Shown here: positions 17,339-25,913 of the stretch, in pieces | Layout of the letters: each line of letters begins with the position of its first letter | Position numbering within the stretch: the first letter of the stretch is position 1 | Source of the DNA: an uncultured Alistipes sp. | Lineage (GTDB): Bacteria; Bacteroidota; Bacteroidia; Bacteroidales; Rikenellaceae | NCBI GenBank assembly: GCA_938014215.1 | Contig: CALLRW010000041.1 | Coordinates: 62,001-126,000 of the forward strand | Direction: 5' to 3' | Length of the DNA stretch: 64,000 nt | The notes under the pieces: model-generated | The model's input: the letters and a program-made list of their open reading frames with translations, nothing else | What the model was told of the DNA's origin: nothing | Database searches by the model: none | Translations under genes and position numbers: made by a program

Positions 17339-19036
17339 CTATTTGCGGACGCGCAGCACCTCGCCGTTGTCGGCGGCCACGGCCCGTTTCCACTTCTCGT
17401 TGTAGCCCGGGAACTGGATCTTGTCGGGGATCTGCTTGCCGTTGCCGTTGTCGACGAAGTGGGCGGCCGAGCCGTCGCCGTCGAGGAACGACAGCACGTC
17501 GCCGTGCTCGCTCTTGACGTTGCCGTCGATGTACTTGATCAGCAGGTAGCCGTTCAGACGCTGCCAGCGGTCGAACAGTTCCTGCGCCGTCGAGACGCTC
17601 AGCTCGGTGAGGTAGTTGCGACGGGCGGCGGGCGACATGCGGCCGATGCGGGCCGGGAGGGTCTCCATTTCGGCCAGCCGGTCGTTCTCCCACTTGTCCG
17701 AGACCTTGCGGATGTCGGCCGAGATCATGTCGTAGCGCATGTAGGCGAAGTTGGTGGTGCGGTTGAAGAGCCAGAAGGCCGACGTGGGCGAGTATTCGAG
17801 CATCGAGCCGTTGCCCTCGCGGAAGCACTCGGGCACCTCCTGCGCCGAGCAGAAGATCGGTGTCAGACACGACGTGGCGGCGTCATCCACCCCGAACCAC
17901 AGCACGCCCGTATCGGCCGGACGGTCCGCACGGGCCTGGCCGACGAACCAGAAACCGGTCTGCTGCGTAGCCGTGGCGCGTTCGTTGAGATACTCCACGC
18001 CGTCGACTTCGAAGGTCATCGGGCGCCAGCGGTAGGGGCAGTTGTGGCCGCCGGCCCCCAGGTCGGTGGTCATGTCCATCGGGGTTCCCTCGTAGTGGTC
18101 GCGCATGCAGTCGAAGAGCTGCTTGGGGGAGATCTTCGTGCGGGGCTTGACCCACAGCGGCATGCGCTTGTTGAGGTCGTGTCCCATGGCGTAGTCCTGA
18201 TAGGCGTCCATGCCGTCGGCCACCGTGCGGAAGAAGGCCCACACGCGGGCGTCGCAGCCGCGTACGGTTCCGAAGTCGGCCGGGCAGTAGGCATCGGCGA
18301 AGCTGAACTCCTCGTCCTTGCCGTCGAAGTATCCCATCTCGCGGGCGAAATCGACCACGTCGGGGGCATAGAGGCAGTTTTCGGGGTCATTCATCGGGAA
18401 GGTGGTGATCCGGGCCTGGTTGGCGTGTCCCGAGACATAGCCGTCGGGGATGCGGCGGGCTACCCAGACGATTCCCTTGTGGGCGTTTCCACCCTTGCCG
18501 TCGTCCTTGTATCCCTTGCCGATGAGCTCCATGATCCAGGCCTCGTTCGGGTCGGCGATCGAGAACGACTCGCCGCTCGAGGCGTATCCCCACGTGTTGG
18601 CCAGTTCGGCGATCACGCCGATGGCCTCGCGGGCCGTGCGGGCGCGCTGCAGGGCGATGTAGATCAGCGAACCGTAGTCGATGCGGCCGGTGGTGTCGAC
18701 GAGCTCCTCGCGGCCGCCGTAGGTCGTTTCGCCGATGATGAGCGAGTGTTCGTTCATGTTGCCGATCGTCGACCAGGTCTGGCGGATCTGCGGGATGTCG
18801 CAGAGATACCGGCCCGTGTCCCATTCGTAGACGGGGAGCATTTCGCCGGCCTTGTGTTTTCCGCCGGGGGTGTGGTAGAGGGCGCCGTAGAGGGCGTGGG
18901 AGTCGGCCGCGTAGGTCACCATGACCGAACCGTCGGTCGAGGCGCCCTTCGTGACGATGAAGTTGGTGCAGGCCGATACCGCGCCGTAGGAGGCCACGGC
19001 AGCGAAGACTGCGAGCATCAATCGGATTTTTTTCAT
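17339..19036 (-). CDS. secreted C69 family dipeptidase
   Basis: 565 residues. Ntn-hydrolase of the U34/C69 dipeptidase family. The signal peptide (MKKIRLMLAVFAAVASYGAVSA) ends directly before CTNFIVTKGAS, so the predicted mature N-terminal residue is the catalytic Cys23. This is typical of the family, in which that Cys is the nucleophile. Further conserved blocks are DGSVMVTYAADSH, ETTYGG and GESFSIADPNEAWIMELIGKG. Likely periplasmic peptide turnover. It has its own -7 box and may continue into lpdA. Confidence 0.93.
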   Translation of the reverse strand: MKKIRLMLAVFAAVASYGAVSACTNFIVTKGASTDGSVMVTYAADSHALYGALYHTPGGKHKAGEMLPVYEWDTGRYLCDIPQIRQTWSTIGNMNEHSLIIGETTYGGREELVDTTGRIDYGSLIYIALQRARTAREAIGVIAELANTWGYASSGESFSIADPNEAWIMELIGKGYKDDGKGGNAHKGIVWVARRIPDGYVSGHANQARITTFPMNDPENCLYAPDVVDFAREMGYFDGKDEEFSFADAYCPADFGTVRGCDARVWAFFRTVADGMDAYQDYAMGHDLNKRMPLWVKPRTKISPKQLFDCMRDHYEGTPMDMTTDLGAGGHNCPYRWRPMTFEVDGVEYLNERATATQQTGFWFVGQARADRPADTGVLWFGVDDAATSCLTPIFCSAQEVPECFREGNGSMLEYSPTSAFWLFNRTTNFAYMRYDMISADIRKVSDKWENDRLAEMETLPARIGRMSPAARRNYLTELSVSTAQELFDRWQRLNGYLLIKYIDGNVKSEHGDVLSFLDGDGSAAHFVDNGNGKQIPDKIQFPGYNEKWKRAVAADNGEVLRVRK

Positions 19037-19056
19037 GTTTTTCGGGTTTAGCTCGG

Positions 19057-19064
19057 TAAAGATA
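19057..19064 (-). promoter_or_regulatory. -7 box (TATCTTTA) for the dipeptidase gene
   Basis: Minus-strand TATCTTTA, a one-base variant of TAnnTTTG, about 20 bp before the dipeptidase start. Confidence 0.5.
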
Positions 19065-19106
19065 GAAAAAAAGCCGGAATCCGTTGTGTCGATCGACTCA
19101 AAATGC

Positions 19107-19114
19107 TATATTTG
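19107..19114 (+). promoter_or_regulatory. -7 box (TATATTTG) for the lipoprotein gene
   Basis: Exact TAnnTTTG match 79 bp before the lipoprotein start; it leaves a leader of about 70 nt that contains a C-rich hairpin. Confidence 0.6.
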
Positions 19115-19145
19115 TTCTGGCACAATCCTTTTTCCTGCCCGGAAA

Positions 19146-19168
19146 TACCCCCCCCCGATACGGGGGTA
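19146..19168 (+). promoter_or_regulatory. 5' UTR hairpin with a C9 run
   Basis: TACCCCC and GGGGGTA can pair with a 9-nt loop, 25 bp before the lipoprotein start. The left arm lies in a run of nine C, so the stem can form in several registers and its loop length would change if the homopolymer slips. Confidence 0.45.
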
Positions 19169-19193
19169 AAAATCTTATAATCAACGATTTGAT

Positions 19194-20432
19194 ATGAAAA
19201 GAATTTGTGTGGCGCTGCTTTTTCTGTGCGCCTTCGTGTCGGGATGCGGACGCGAGGAGGAACAACCGGCCGTCGTGTTGGTGACCGGGGTCACGATGCC
19301 CGCGGGCGAGATCTTCACCCCGGGCGACGAGGTGACGGTCCGGGCCGTCGGCATCGAATCCGGCGACGAGATCTGGTTCGAGGTTGCCTGGAACGAGGGG
19401 TCGGAGGGGTTCGCCCCGAATGGCACGGCCAAGGGGATCCGGGGAACGGTGACCGACCGCACCGACCGATCGATCAGCTTCCTGGTTCCGGGGCACTACC
19501 CTCCCGCAGCGGTCACCGTGCAGCTCTTCCGCAGCGGCCGCTTCCAGACCCTGGGAACCATCCGGACAGGCGACGGCCTGCAGCACGAAACGATGCTCTA
19601 CACATGGACGGCGGCCCCGGACGGCGGAGTCACCGTCGCGCGCTGTCCGATGTCCGGATCGGCCGTCGCGGGCGAGGAGGTGCTCTCCACCCGCCTTCCG
19701 CTGAGGGGGATCGTGGGCAGCATCGGCCAGGGGGTGGCCTGTGGCGTGTCGGACGGTCGGCTTGTCGAACTCGATCTCATCACGCGTCAGGTGCAGGAGC
19801 TCGGAGAGGGCTGTCTGCTTGCGGGGGCGGTTGAGCCGAGCGTGTTCGGGCTTTACGGCCGCGACGAGTGGCTCTACCTCTCCGAACGCACGTCGCAACC
19901 CTACTCGTGGCGGCTGCCCGAGGGGGTTACGGCCGACCGCATCGTCCGCCAACCCTTCGCCTGTGGGTTTAACGCCCTGCTGCTGACGGTGCGCAACGAC
20001 GACGGCACGCTCTCGCCGCTTGTTCTTCCGCTGTCGGGCTCCGGGGCGCTGCTCGGGCCGGCCGTCGCGTCGGAGTACCTGATCCCCTACTGGATGATGA
20101 AGCCTGCAGCCGACGATCCCTCGCGGCTGGAGCGCGTGGGCGGTTATGCCGCGCTGCACGACGATCAGACCTGGTTCCAGCCGCTCGACCCCGCGACGCT
20201 CACGCTGGCGCCGACATCCGCGGAGGCCGATCTCGTGGTCACGGGACGGGTCGTGTCGATGACCCAGTGCCGGATCTCCGGCGAAGAGGGTTCCGAGGTC
20301 CGGATCGGCGTGCTGACCGATACCGACGGCCGGCGCGAGGTGCGGATCTGCGACCCGCAGCATGACACGAGCGAGCCTGTTCTGAGCGGTGAGGCGTCGT
20401 CCGCCGTCGAAGGGATCTTCTTCGCGCGGTGA
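19194..20432 (+). CDS. lipoprotein of unknown function
   Basis: 412 residues. A lipoprotein signal peptide ends in FVSGCGREEE (Cys19), so it is lipid-anchored and exported. After the anchor an Ig-like beta segment (TGVTMPAGEIFTPGDEVTVRAVG...) resembles domains that open many Bacteroidetes surface lipoproteins. The remaining 300 residues look like repeated beta strands, possibly a propeller, ending in a segment that mentions no known motif. I do not recognise a family. Monocistronic, between a divergent dipeptidase gene and the yggS-like gene. Confidence 0.8.
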   Translation: MKRICVALLFLCAFVSGCGREEEQPAVVLVTGVTMPAGEIFTPGDEVTVRAVGIESGDEIWFEVAWNEGSEGFAPNGTAKGIRGTVTDRTDRSISFLVPGHYPPAAVTVQLFRSGRFQTLGTIRTGDGLQHETMLYTWTAAPDGGVTVARCPMSGSAVAGEEVLSTRLPLRGIVGSIGQGVACGVSDGRLVELDLITRQVQELGEGCLLAGAVEPSVFGLYGRDEWLYLSERTSQPYSWRLPEGVTADRIVRQPFACGFNALLLTVRNDDGTLSPLVLPLSGSGALLGPAVASEYLIPYWMMKPAADDPSRLERVGGYAALHDDQTWFQPLDPATLTLAPTSAEADLVVTGRVVSMTQCRISGEEGSEVRIGVLTDTDGRREVRICDPQHDTSEPVLSGEASSAVEGIFFAR

Positions 20433-20522
20433 TGCCGGGGGTGGGCCGGGCGTGCGTTTTTTCGGACGGGACGCTCCGCATTGCCGGATTTTTGTGTACT
20501 TTTACGTCAAATTCGGAATACC

Positions 20523-21191
20523 ATGTCGGAAATCACAACCCATCTGGCGCACGTGCGTGAGGAGCTCCCTGCGGGGGTGACGCTCGTCGCCGTTTCGAAA
20601 ACCCACCCTGCGGAGATGATCCGCGAGGCCTACGAGGCCGGCCAGCGACTCTTCGGCGAGAGCCGTCCCCAGGAGCTGCGCGAAAAGTACGAGGCGCTGC
20701 CCAAGGATATCGAGTGGCACATGATCGGCCACCTGCAGACCAACAAGATCAAATACATTGCGCCGTTCGTGGCGATGATCCAGTCGGTGGACAGCGCACG
20801 GCTGGCCGAGGCGATCCAGAAGGAGGCGGCCAAATACAACCGCGTGATCGACATCCTGCTCGAGATCCACGTCGCCGCCGAGGAGACCAAGACGGGCTGG
20901 AACCTCGACGAACTGCGCCAGTACCTTGCCGACGACCCCTTCCGGAGGCTGCCCAACCTGCGCGTGCGCGGCGTGATGGGCATCGCCACCAACACCGATG
21001 ACGAGACGGTCATCCGCCGCGATTTCGACACGCTGCGCCACTGTTTCGAGGCGCTGCGGCCGGTCTTCGGCGAGGCGTTCGACACCCTCTCGATGGGCAT
21101 GTCGCACGACTACCGGCTGGCCGTCGCGTGCGGTTCGACGATGGTGCGCGTCGGGTCGTCGATCTTCGGCCTGCGCGACTACTCGAAATAA
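20523..21191 (+). CDS. YggS/PLPBP family pyridoxal-phosphate homeostasis protein
   Basis: 222 residues from the ATG at 20523 (MSEITTHLAHVREELP). Single-domain PLP-binding TIM barrel related to the alanine racemase N-domain. The PLP lysine is in LVAVSKTHP; other family blocks are FGESRPQELREK, WHMIGHLQTNK and LSMGMSHDYRLAVACGSTMVRVGSSIFG, the phosphate-binding end. It buffers PLP and affects amino-acid metabolism in other bacteria. It is followed by proC, a frequent neighbour of this family, after a 65-bp spacer containing a hairpin. Confidence 0.95.
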   Translation: MSEITTHLAHVREELPAGVTLVAVSKTHPAEMIREAYEAGQRLFGESRPQELREKYEALPKDIEWHMIGHLQTNKIKYIAPFVAMIQSVDSARLAEAIQKEAAKYNRVIDILLEIHVAAEETKTGWNLDELRQYLADDPFRRLPNLRVRGVMGIATNTDDETVIRRDFDTLRHCFEALRPVFGEAFDTLSMGMSHDYRLAVACGSTMVRVGSSIFGLRDYSK

Positions 21192-21214
21192 CGGATACAG
21201 TCTGTAAACCGGCT

Positions 21215-21236
21215 GCCGCATCCTTCGGGGTGCGGC
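21215..21236 (+). terminator. hairpin between the yggS-like gene and proC
   Basis: GCCGCATCC, loop TTCG, GGGTGCGGC: a 9-bp stem with one G-U pair and a very stable tetraloop. It is followed by a weak T-rich stretch (CCTTCTTATC), so it may be a partial terminator or an mRNA-stabilising element inside the operon rather than a full stop. Confidence 0.55.
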
Positions 21237-21256
21237 GCCTTCTTATCGATACACGT

Positions 21257-22033
21257 ATGAAAATCGGATTTATCGGATTTGGAAACATGGCTCAGGCCCT
21301 GACGCGCGGACTGATCCGCGGCGGAGCGGTCGAAGGGAGCCAGATCGGGGTCTGCGCCCGTGACCGGGCCAAGCTGCAGCGCAATGCCGAAGCGTGCGGC
21401 GTGCACCCCTTTGACACGGCCGCCGAGGTGGCCGACTTTGCCGACGTGGTCATCATCGCCGTGAAACCCTACCAGGTCGAGGGGGTCGTCGCCCCGATCC
21501 GCGAGAACCTCCAGCGGAAGATCGTCGTCTCGGTGGCCGCGGGGCTGACGTTCGACGACTACGAGCAGATGCTTGCCCCGGGGACGGCCCATGTGAGCAC
21601 CTGCCCCAATACGCCGGTGGCCGTCTGCGAGGGGATCGTCGTTCTCGAACGCAGCCACTCGCTTTCGCCCGAACAGCTGGAGACGGTCGAGGATCTCTTC
21701 TCGCACGTCGGGCTGGTCGTCTCGGTCGAGACGTCGCTGCTCAACGTCGCGGGAACCATCTGCGGCTGCAGCCCGGCCTTCGTGGCGATGTTCATCGAGG
21801 CGCTGGCCGACGCGGCGCTCAAGTACGGCATTCCGCGGGCCGATGCCTACCGGATGGTGAGCCAGATGATCGTCGGCACGGGACGCTTGCAGCTCGAGAC
21901 GGGTCAGCATCCCGGAGCGATGAAGGATGCCGTCTGCTCGCCGGGCGGCACGACGATTGTCGGCGTTTCGGAGCTCGAACGCGAGGGGTTCCGCGGCTCG
22001 GTCATCGCCGCCATTGATGCCATTCTGGGCTGA
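21257..22033 (+). CDS. proC: pyrroline-5-carboxylate reductase
   Basis: 258 residues from the ATG at 21257 (MKIGFIGFGNMAQALTRGLI). Final step of proline synthesis, NAD(P)H-dependent. Rossmann motif GFGNMA, the block VKPYQVEGVV, the PNTPVAVCEGI motif and the C-terminal signature GAMKDAVCSPGGTTIVGVSELE are all present. Longer in-frame sequence upstream overlaps the preceding gene and is not used. Ends at a strong bidirectional terminator. Confidence 0.96.
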   Translation: MKIGFIGFGNMAQALTRGLIRGGAVEGSQIGVCARDRAKLQRNAEACGVHPFDTAAEVADFADVVIIAVKPYQVEGVVAPIRENLQRKIVVSVAAGLTFDDYEQMLAPGTAHVSTCPNTPVAVCEGIVVLERSHSLSPEQLETVEDLFSHVGLVVSVETSLLNVAGTICGCSPAFVAMFIEALADAALKYGIPRADAYRMVSQMIVGTGRLQLETGQHPGAMKDAVCSPGGTTIVGVSELEREGFRGSVIAAIDAILG

Positions 22034-22050
22034 TCGGCACTGCGCTGTAA

Positions 22051-22095
22051 AAAGCGGGAGGACGAATCGTACAATGCGATTCGTCCTCCCGCTTT
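22051..22095. terminator. strong bidirectional terminator between proC and the M23 peptidase gene
   Basis: A perfect 19-bp stem: AAAGCGGGAGGACGAATCG at 22051-22069 and its complement at 22077-22095, with a 7-nt loop. A-rich and T-rich flanks serve both converging genes. Confidence 0.92.
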
Positions 22096-22122
22096 CTTGT
22101 TCCGGGGGCCCGTTCCGGCCCT

Positions 22123-23325
22123 CTACCTCACGCGCAGCGAGCGGCCGATGCGCAGAATGGTGGTCGACTTGATGCCGTTCAGGCGGCAGATGTTCGATAC
22201 CGTGGTGCCGTATCGGCGGGCGATGGCGCCGAGCGTATCTCCCGAACGGATCTTGTGGTAACGCATGGCGGCCTTTGCGGCGGCCTCCTTCTTGTCTATC
22301 TCCTCGTTGGCGATCTCATCCTCGAAATCCTGTCCGGCATTGGAGTAGATGCTGAAAAAGGACTTTTTCAGCAGGAAGGTTTCGCGGCTCAGCATGCCGT
22401 TCTTGAAGTCGATGAGCCGTTCGGGGTCGAATGCCTGCCCGTAGTATCGGGTTTCGAAGTGGAGGTGGGGACCGGTCGAACGACCCGTCGAGCCGCCCTT
22501 TCCGATGACATGTCCGGCCTCGACCCAGTCCCCGGGCTTCACCAGCCGTTCCGAGAGGTGGCCGTAATAGGTCTCCAGACCGTTGTCGTGGCGGATGATG
22601 ACCAGGTTGCCGTATCCGCGCACATACTGCGAGATGCGCACCCGACCGGAGAAGGTGGCGTAGACCGGTTCACCCATCTTGAGCGGGAGGTCGACACCCT
22701 GATGGCGGCGTCCGCGGCGCGGGCCGTACTTGCCGCGGGGGTTTACCGCCCCCAGATAGGGATAGTGGTAGCTCTTCGTCGAGTCGATCAGGTCGATCAC
22801 CACCGACTGGGGCATGGCCGAGATATCGACGCTCTTGTAGGGGAAGAGCGTCGTCGTATCCCAATACTTTTCGAAGATGGTGCTGTCCTTGGCCACGGCG
22901 CGGTTGCGGGCATACTTCCAGGTGTTGTTGCCGTAGAGGATGACGTAGAGGGCGTCGTTTCCGGAGCCGAGCGTATCGATGACGGTCAGTCCGGCAGTGT
23001 CGAACGTCGATTCGATCTGTTTGCGGCGCAGACGCAGCTGGAGGTTGGCCACCGAGTCGGCAGCGGCCTGTTCGGGGTCCACCGTAGCGGCGGATTCCGC
23101 CGTTCGTCCCGCCCGGGCCTCGAGACGGGCCTGCGCGCTGTCGAGCAGGGTCTGCAGCGAGTCGATGGCGATGCTCTGCAGGTCGGAGAGCCGGCGCAGC
23201 GAGTCGGCTTCGGCCTGTGCTTCGATCGTTTGTTCCTGAAGTTGAGCCCGAGTGGGACGGGGCTCACGCGCCTGGGCCGTCGCGGCCAGCGAAATGGCTG
23301 CCAGGGGCAGCAGGTATTGTTTCAT
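22123..23325 (-). CDS. M23 family peptidoglycan endopeptidase with C-terminal LysM domain
   Basis: 400 residues from the ATG at 23325, which gives a signal peptide (MKQYLLPLAAISLAATAQA). A coiled-coil-prone region (about residues 25-110) precedes the M23 domain. Zinc and catalytic residues are visible in GRRHQGVDLPLK (H and D) and GPHLHFETRYYG (HxH). A LysM domain (YHKIRSGDTLGAIARRYG...) ends the protein and should bind peptidoglycan. The plan resembles MepM/NlpD-type hydrolases of the periplasm. The gene follows a purine-rich tract after the DUF3109 gene on the same strand. Confidence 0.94.
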   Translation of the reverse strand: MKQYLLPLAAISLAATAQAREPRPTRAQLQEQTIEAQAEADSLRRLSDLQSIAIDSLQTLLDSAQARLEARAGRTAESAATVDPEQAAADSVANLQLRLRRKQIESTFDTAGLTVIDTLGSGNDALYVILYGNNTWKYARNRAVAKDSTIFEKYWDTTTLFPYKSVDISAMPQSVVIDLIDSTKSYHYPYLGAVNPRGKYGPRRGRRHQGVDLPLKMGEPVYATFSGRVRISQYVRGYGNLVIIRHDNGLETYYGHLSERLVKPGDWVEAGHVIGKGGSTGRSTGPHLHFETRYYGQAFDPERLIDFKNGMLSRETFLLKKSFFSIYSNAGQDFEDEIANEEIDKKEAAAKAAMRYHKIRSGDTLGAIARRYGTTVSNICRLNGIKSTTILRIGRSLRVR

Positions 23326-23406
23326 CTTTTTCCTTTTCGTTTCGTGTTCGTAGCGAGCCGCCTCATTGGATACGGCTCTTGTTCTTGCTCTCCGGGGCCT
23401 TCGCGG

Positions 23407-23545
23407 CACCCGGTTTCTTCTTTCTTCCTCTTCTACTCTTTCCTCTTCTTCCTCTGCAGTTGGCCTCTCTCTTCTTTTGGCCTCTCTCCTCTTTCCTCTC
23501 TTCTTCCTCTTGCAGCCGGCCTCTCTCCTTCTCTCCTTCCCCCCT
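23407..23545 (-). repeat. purine-rich tract after the DUF3109 gene
   Basis: Directly after the DUF3109 stop the minus strand is nearly pure A/G for about 140 bases, with GAGAGAGGCC (plus-strand GGCCTCTCTC) recurring three times with variants. No terminator is visible between it and the M23 gene, so it is probably transcribed within the operon. Confidence 0.75.
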
Positions 23546-24118
23546 CTACCGCTGCTTGATGAGCTTCTCGGCCGCCTCGAGGGCCTGGTAGAACTCCTCG
23601 CCGAAGCGGCGGATGATCGGTTCGCGCAGCGCCTTGTAGACCGGGATCCCGAGTTTGGCTCCGCATTGCCGGGCCGGAGCGCAGACCGACCAGCGGTGGT
23701 AGTTCAGCCCGAGGGTTCCGTTCGAGAAGCGCATCACGCGGATCGGATAGAGGTGGCACGAGATGGGTTTGCGGAACGGGGTCCGCCCCTCCATCCAGGC
23801 CTTCTCGATGGCGCACAGTGTCACGCCGTTCTCCTGATAGGTGTAGGCGCACTGGGCGTCGTTAATGAGCGGCGTGGTCCGGTCGCCCTCCTCGTCGAGG
23901 ACCATGAATCCCTGCCGTTCGATGGCTTCGATGCCTTCGCCGGTCATGTAGGGACGGTAGTTGGGGTATTCGCGGCGGAGGATCTCCACCTCGTCGGCCT
24001 CGAGCGGGGCGCCGGCATTACCCTCGACGCAGCAGATACCCTTGCATCGGGAGAGGTCGCAGGCGAAGCATTCGCGCAGCAGATCGACGCTTACGATCTT
24101 GTCATCAATCTCGATCAT
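23546..24118 (-). CDS. DUF3109 family cysteine-rich protein
   Basis: 190 residues from the ATG at 24118, which overlaps the ddl stop as ATGA. Cysteines cluster in FACDLSRCKGICCVEG, AQCAYT, TLCAIEKAW, PISCHLYPIRV and SVCAPARQCGAKLG, a pattern like the YkgJ/zinc-or-iron-chelating family, suggesting a bound metal or Fe-S cluster. DUF3109 is widespread in Bacteroidetes and has no proven function. The 4-bp overlap with ddl argues for translational coupling. Confidence 0.88.
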   Translation of the reverse strand: MIEIDDKIVSVDLLRECFACDLSRCKGICCVEGNAGAPLEADEVEILRREYPNYRPYMTGEGIEAIERQGFMVLDEEGDRTTPLINDAQCAYTYQENGVTLCAIEKAWMEGRTPFRKPISCHLYPIRVMRFSNGTLGLNYHRWSVCAPARQCGAKLGIPVYKALREPIIRRFGEEFYQALEAAEKLIKQR

Positions 24119-25098
24119 TTGCGGCACGTATCGGCGATAATCAGGTCATAGAGCTCCCCGAGCGACATGCCCATCTGACGGGCCTGCTTCGGGACGATGC
24201 TGCCGGCGCTCATGCCGGGGATCGAGTTCAGCTCGATGAAGTAGGGTTTTCCTTCGGGGGTGACGATGAAGTCGACGCGCACGACGCCCGAGCAGCGGCA
24301 CGTACGGTAGGCTTCGCGGGTCATGCGGTTCAGTTCGGCGCGCACCTCGTCCGGGATCGGCGCCGGGGTGATCTCTTCGGAACGTCCGGCCGTGTACTTG
24401 GCCTCGTAGTCGAAGAAGTCGTTCTTGGGGACGATCTCCGTGATGGGGAAGATGTACTCCTTTTCGCGCGTGATGAGGATTCCGCACCCCATTTCGCGCC
24501 CGGTGATGCACTCCTCGATGAGGATCTCGTCGCCCTGTGCGAAGGCGGCGTCGATGGCTGCGGGCAGCTCTTCGGCCGTGTGGACCTTCGTCACGCCGAA
24601 CGACGAGCCGTTGGCATTGGGCTTCACGAAGAGCGGCAGCCCCAGATCGGCAACGATCCGGGCCGCATCATACGCCTCGCCGCGGCGCAGGAAGTATTCG
24701 CGGGCGAGGTTGACCCGGCCGGCCAGCGTACGCTTGGTGGTGATCTTGTCGAAGGTCACCACCGACGAGACCATCGAGCACGACGAGTAGGGAACGCCCA
24801 TCATGTCGAGATAGCCCTGCAGGCGTCCGTCCTCGCCCGGTGTGCCGTGGATCAGGATCAGGGCATAGTCGAAGGTTTTGTGCCGACCGTCGATCGTGAT
24901 CGAGAAGTCGTTCTTGTCGACCTGCCACTGCCGGCCGTCGGGCGTGGTGTGGTGCCAGTCGCGGTGGTGGAGGTCGATGACCGTGATGTCGTATTTCGAA
25001 TGATCGAGTGCCGCTTCGATCTGTGCGGCACTTTGCAGGGCGATCTCCCGTTCCGGGGAGTCGCCGCCCGCCAGGAGGGCGATCTTCAAATGTGTCAT
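24115..25098 (-). CDS. ddl: D-alanine--D-alanine ligase
   Basis: 327 residues from the ATG at 25098 (MTHLKIALLAGGDSPEREIALQSA). ATP-grasp enzyme that makes D-Ala-D-Ala for peptidoglycan. N-terminal AGGDSPEREIA, ATP-grasp loop LFVKPNANGSSFGVTKV, and the C-terminal RVDFIVTPEGKPYFIELNSIPGMSAGSIVPK with metal ligands and the Ser/Ile/Pro block. Two bases separate it from nadD, and it overlaps the DUF3109 gene. Confidence 0.96.
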   Translation of the reverse strand: MTHLKIALLAGGDSPEREIALQSAAQIEAALDHSKYDITVIDLHHRDWHHTTPDGRQWQVDKNDFSITIDGRHKTFDYALILIHGTPGEDGRLQGYLDMMGVPYSSCSMVSSVVTFDKITTKRTLAGRVNLAREYFLRRGEAYDAARIVADLGLPLFVKPNANGSSFGVTKVHTAEELPAAIDAAFAQGDEILIEECITGREMGCGILITREKEYIFPITEIVPKNDFFDYEAKYTAGRSEEITPAPIPDEVRAELNRMTREAYRTCRCSGVVRVDFIVTPEGKPYFIELNSIPGMSAGSIVPKQARQMGMSLGELYDLIIADTCRK

Positions 25099-25100
25099 TT

Positions 25101-25910
25101 TCAGGGATTGTATATGTCTTTGTAACGGAATTCGAAAATCTCCTGCACCATCTGGGCGAACTGCCGGGCCTCGACATGTTCCGCGTCGATCCGCAGCACG
25201 GCGTTGAAGTCGTTCAGGGCCGGTCCCCACTCCCCCATCCGGTAATGGAGTCTGCCGCGTTCGAGCAGCAGGTCGACATCCTCGGGACGGGCGGCGATCT
25301 GCGCCGTGAGGTCGGCGATGCGCCGGGCGGGGCTCCAGAGTCCCTTTTTGCGGATGTGTTCGAGGACGCCCGGGTCGACCATCGTCGAGACATCCTCGCC
25401 GCGCATGAGGCGGTCGCGGATGTCTGTGGAGGCGAACTCCTGGAGCGGCGCGTCGTCGAGGAGCGTGACGCGCCCCTCGTATCCCGTCGTCTGCCCGCCT
25501 TGGCGCGGATAGACGTAGATCGGGTATTCGAGCAGCTTTTCATACTCCTTCCATCCGTCGAGGCGGGCGATCTGGTCGCCGCCCATCAGGATCGAGAACT
25601 CCATCTCGGAGCCGAAGTTCTGCTGCAGATAGCGCAGCGTATCGATCGTGTAGGAGGGTTTCGGCAGCAGCATCTCCACGACCGACGGTTTGATGCGGTC
25701 GGGGTATTTCGAGGCGGCGCAGGCGATTTCGGCCATTTCGAAGCGGTCGAGTTCGGGAGCGAGCTCCTCCTGCTGCTTGTAGGGGCTTTGGGGCGAGACG
25801 ATCAGCGCCACCTCGTCGCACAGCCCCTTGTCGAGGGCATACTCCGCCAGGGCGATGTGTCCCTTGTGGATCGGGTTGAACGACCCGAAATAGAGCATTT
25901 CGCGTTTCAT
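25101..25910 (-). CDS. nadD: nicotinate-nucleotide adenylyltransferase with C-terminal TPR-like extension
   Basis: 269 residues, about 75 longer than ordinary NadD. Residues 1 to about 195 are the nucleotidyltransferase: FGSFNPIHKGHIAL (HxGH), MGGDQIARLDGWKEYEKLL, and FASTDIRDRL (the STxxIR box). It makes nicotinate adenine dinucleotide in NAD synthesis. The rest (ADLTAQIAARPEDVDLLLERGR, then MGEWGPALNDFNAVLRID) looks like one to two tetratricopeptide helical hairpins. The fusion is continuous in frame. It sits in yicC-gmk-nadD-ddl with gaps of 2-3 bp. Confidence 0.94.
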   Translation of the reverse strand: MKREMLYFGSFNPIHKGHIALAEYALDKGLCDEVALIVSPQSPYKQQEELAPELDRFEMAEIACAASKYPDRIKPSVVEMLLPKPSYTIDTLRYLQQNFGSEMEFSILMGGDQIARLDGWKEYEKLLEYPIYVYPRQGGQTTGYEGRVTLLDDAPLQEFASTDIRDRLMRGEDVSTMVDPGVLEHIRKKGLWSPARRIADLTAQIAARPEDVDLLLERGRLHYRMGEWGPALNDFNAVLRIDAEHVEARQFAQMVQEIFEFRYKDIYNP

Positions 25911-25913
25911 GGG

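Noticed and set aside
15719..19051. 1110-codon plus-strand open frame
   Set aside because: Antisense to lpdA and the dipeptidase gene, both of which show complete family motifs.
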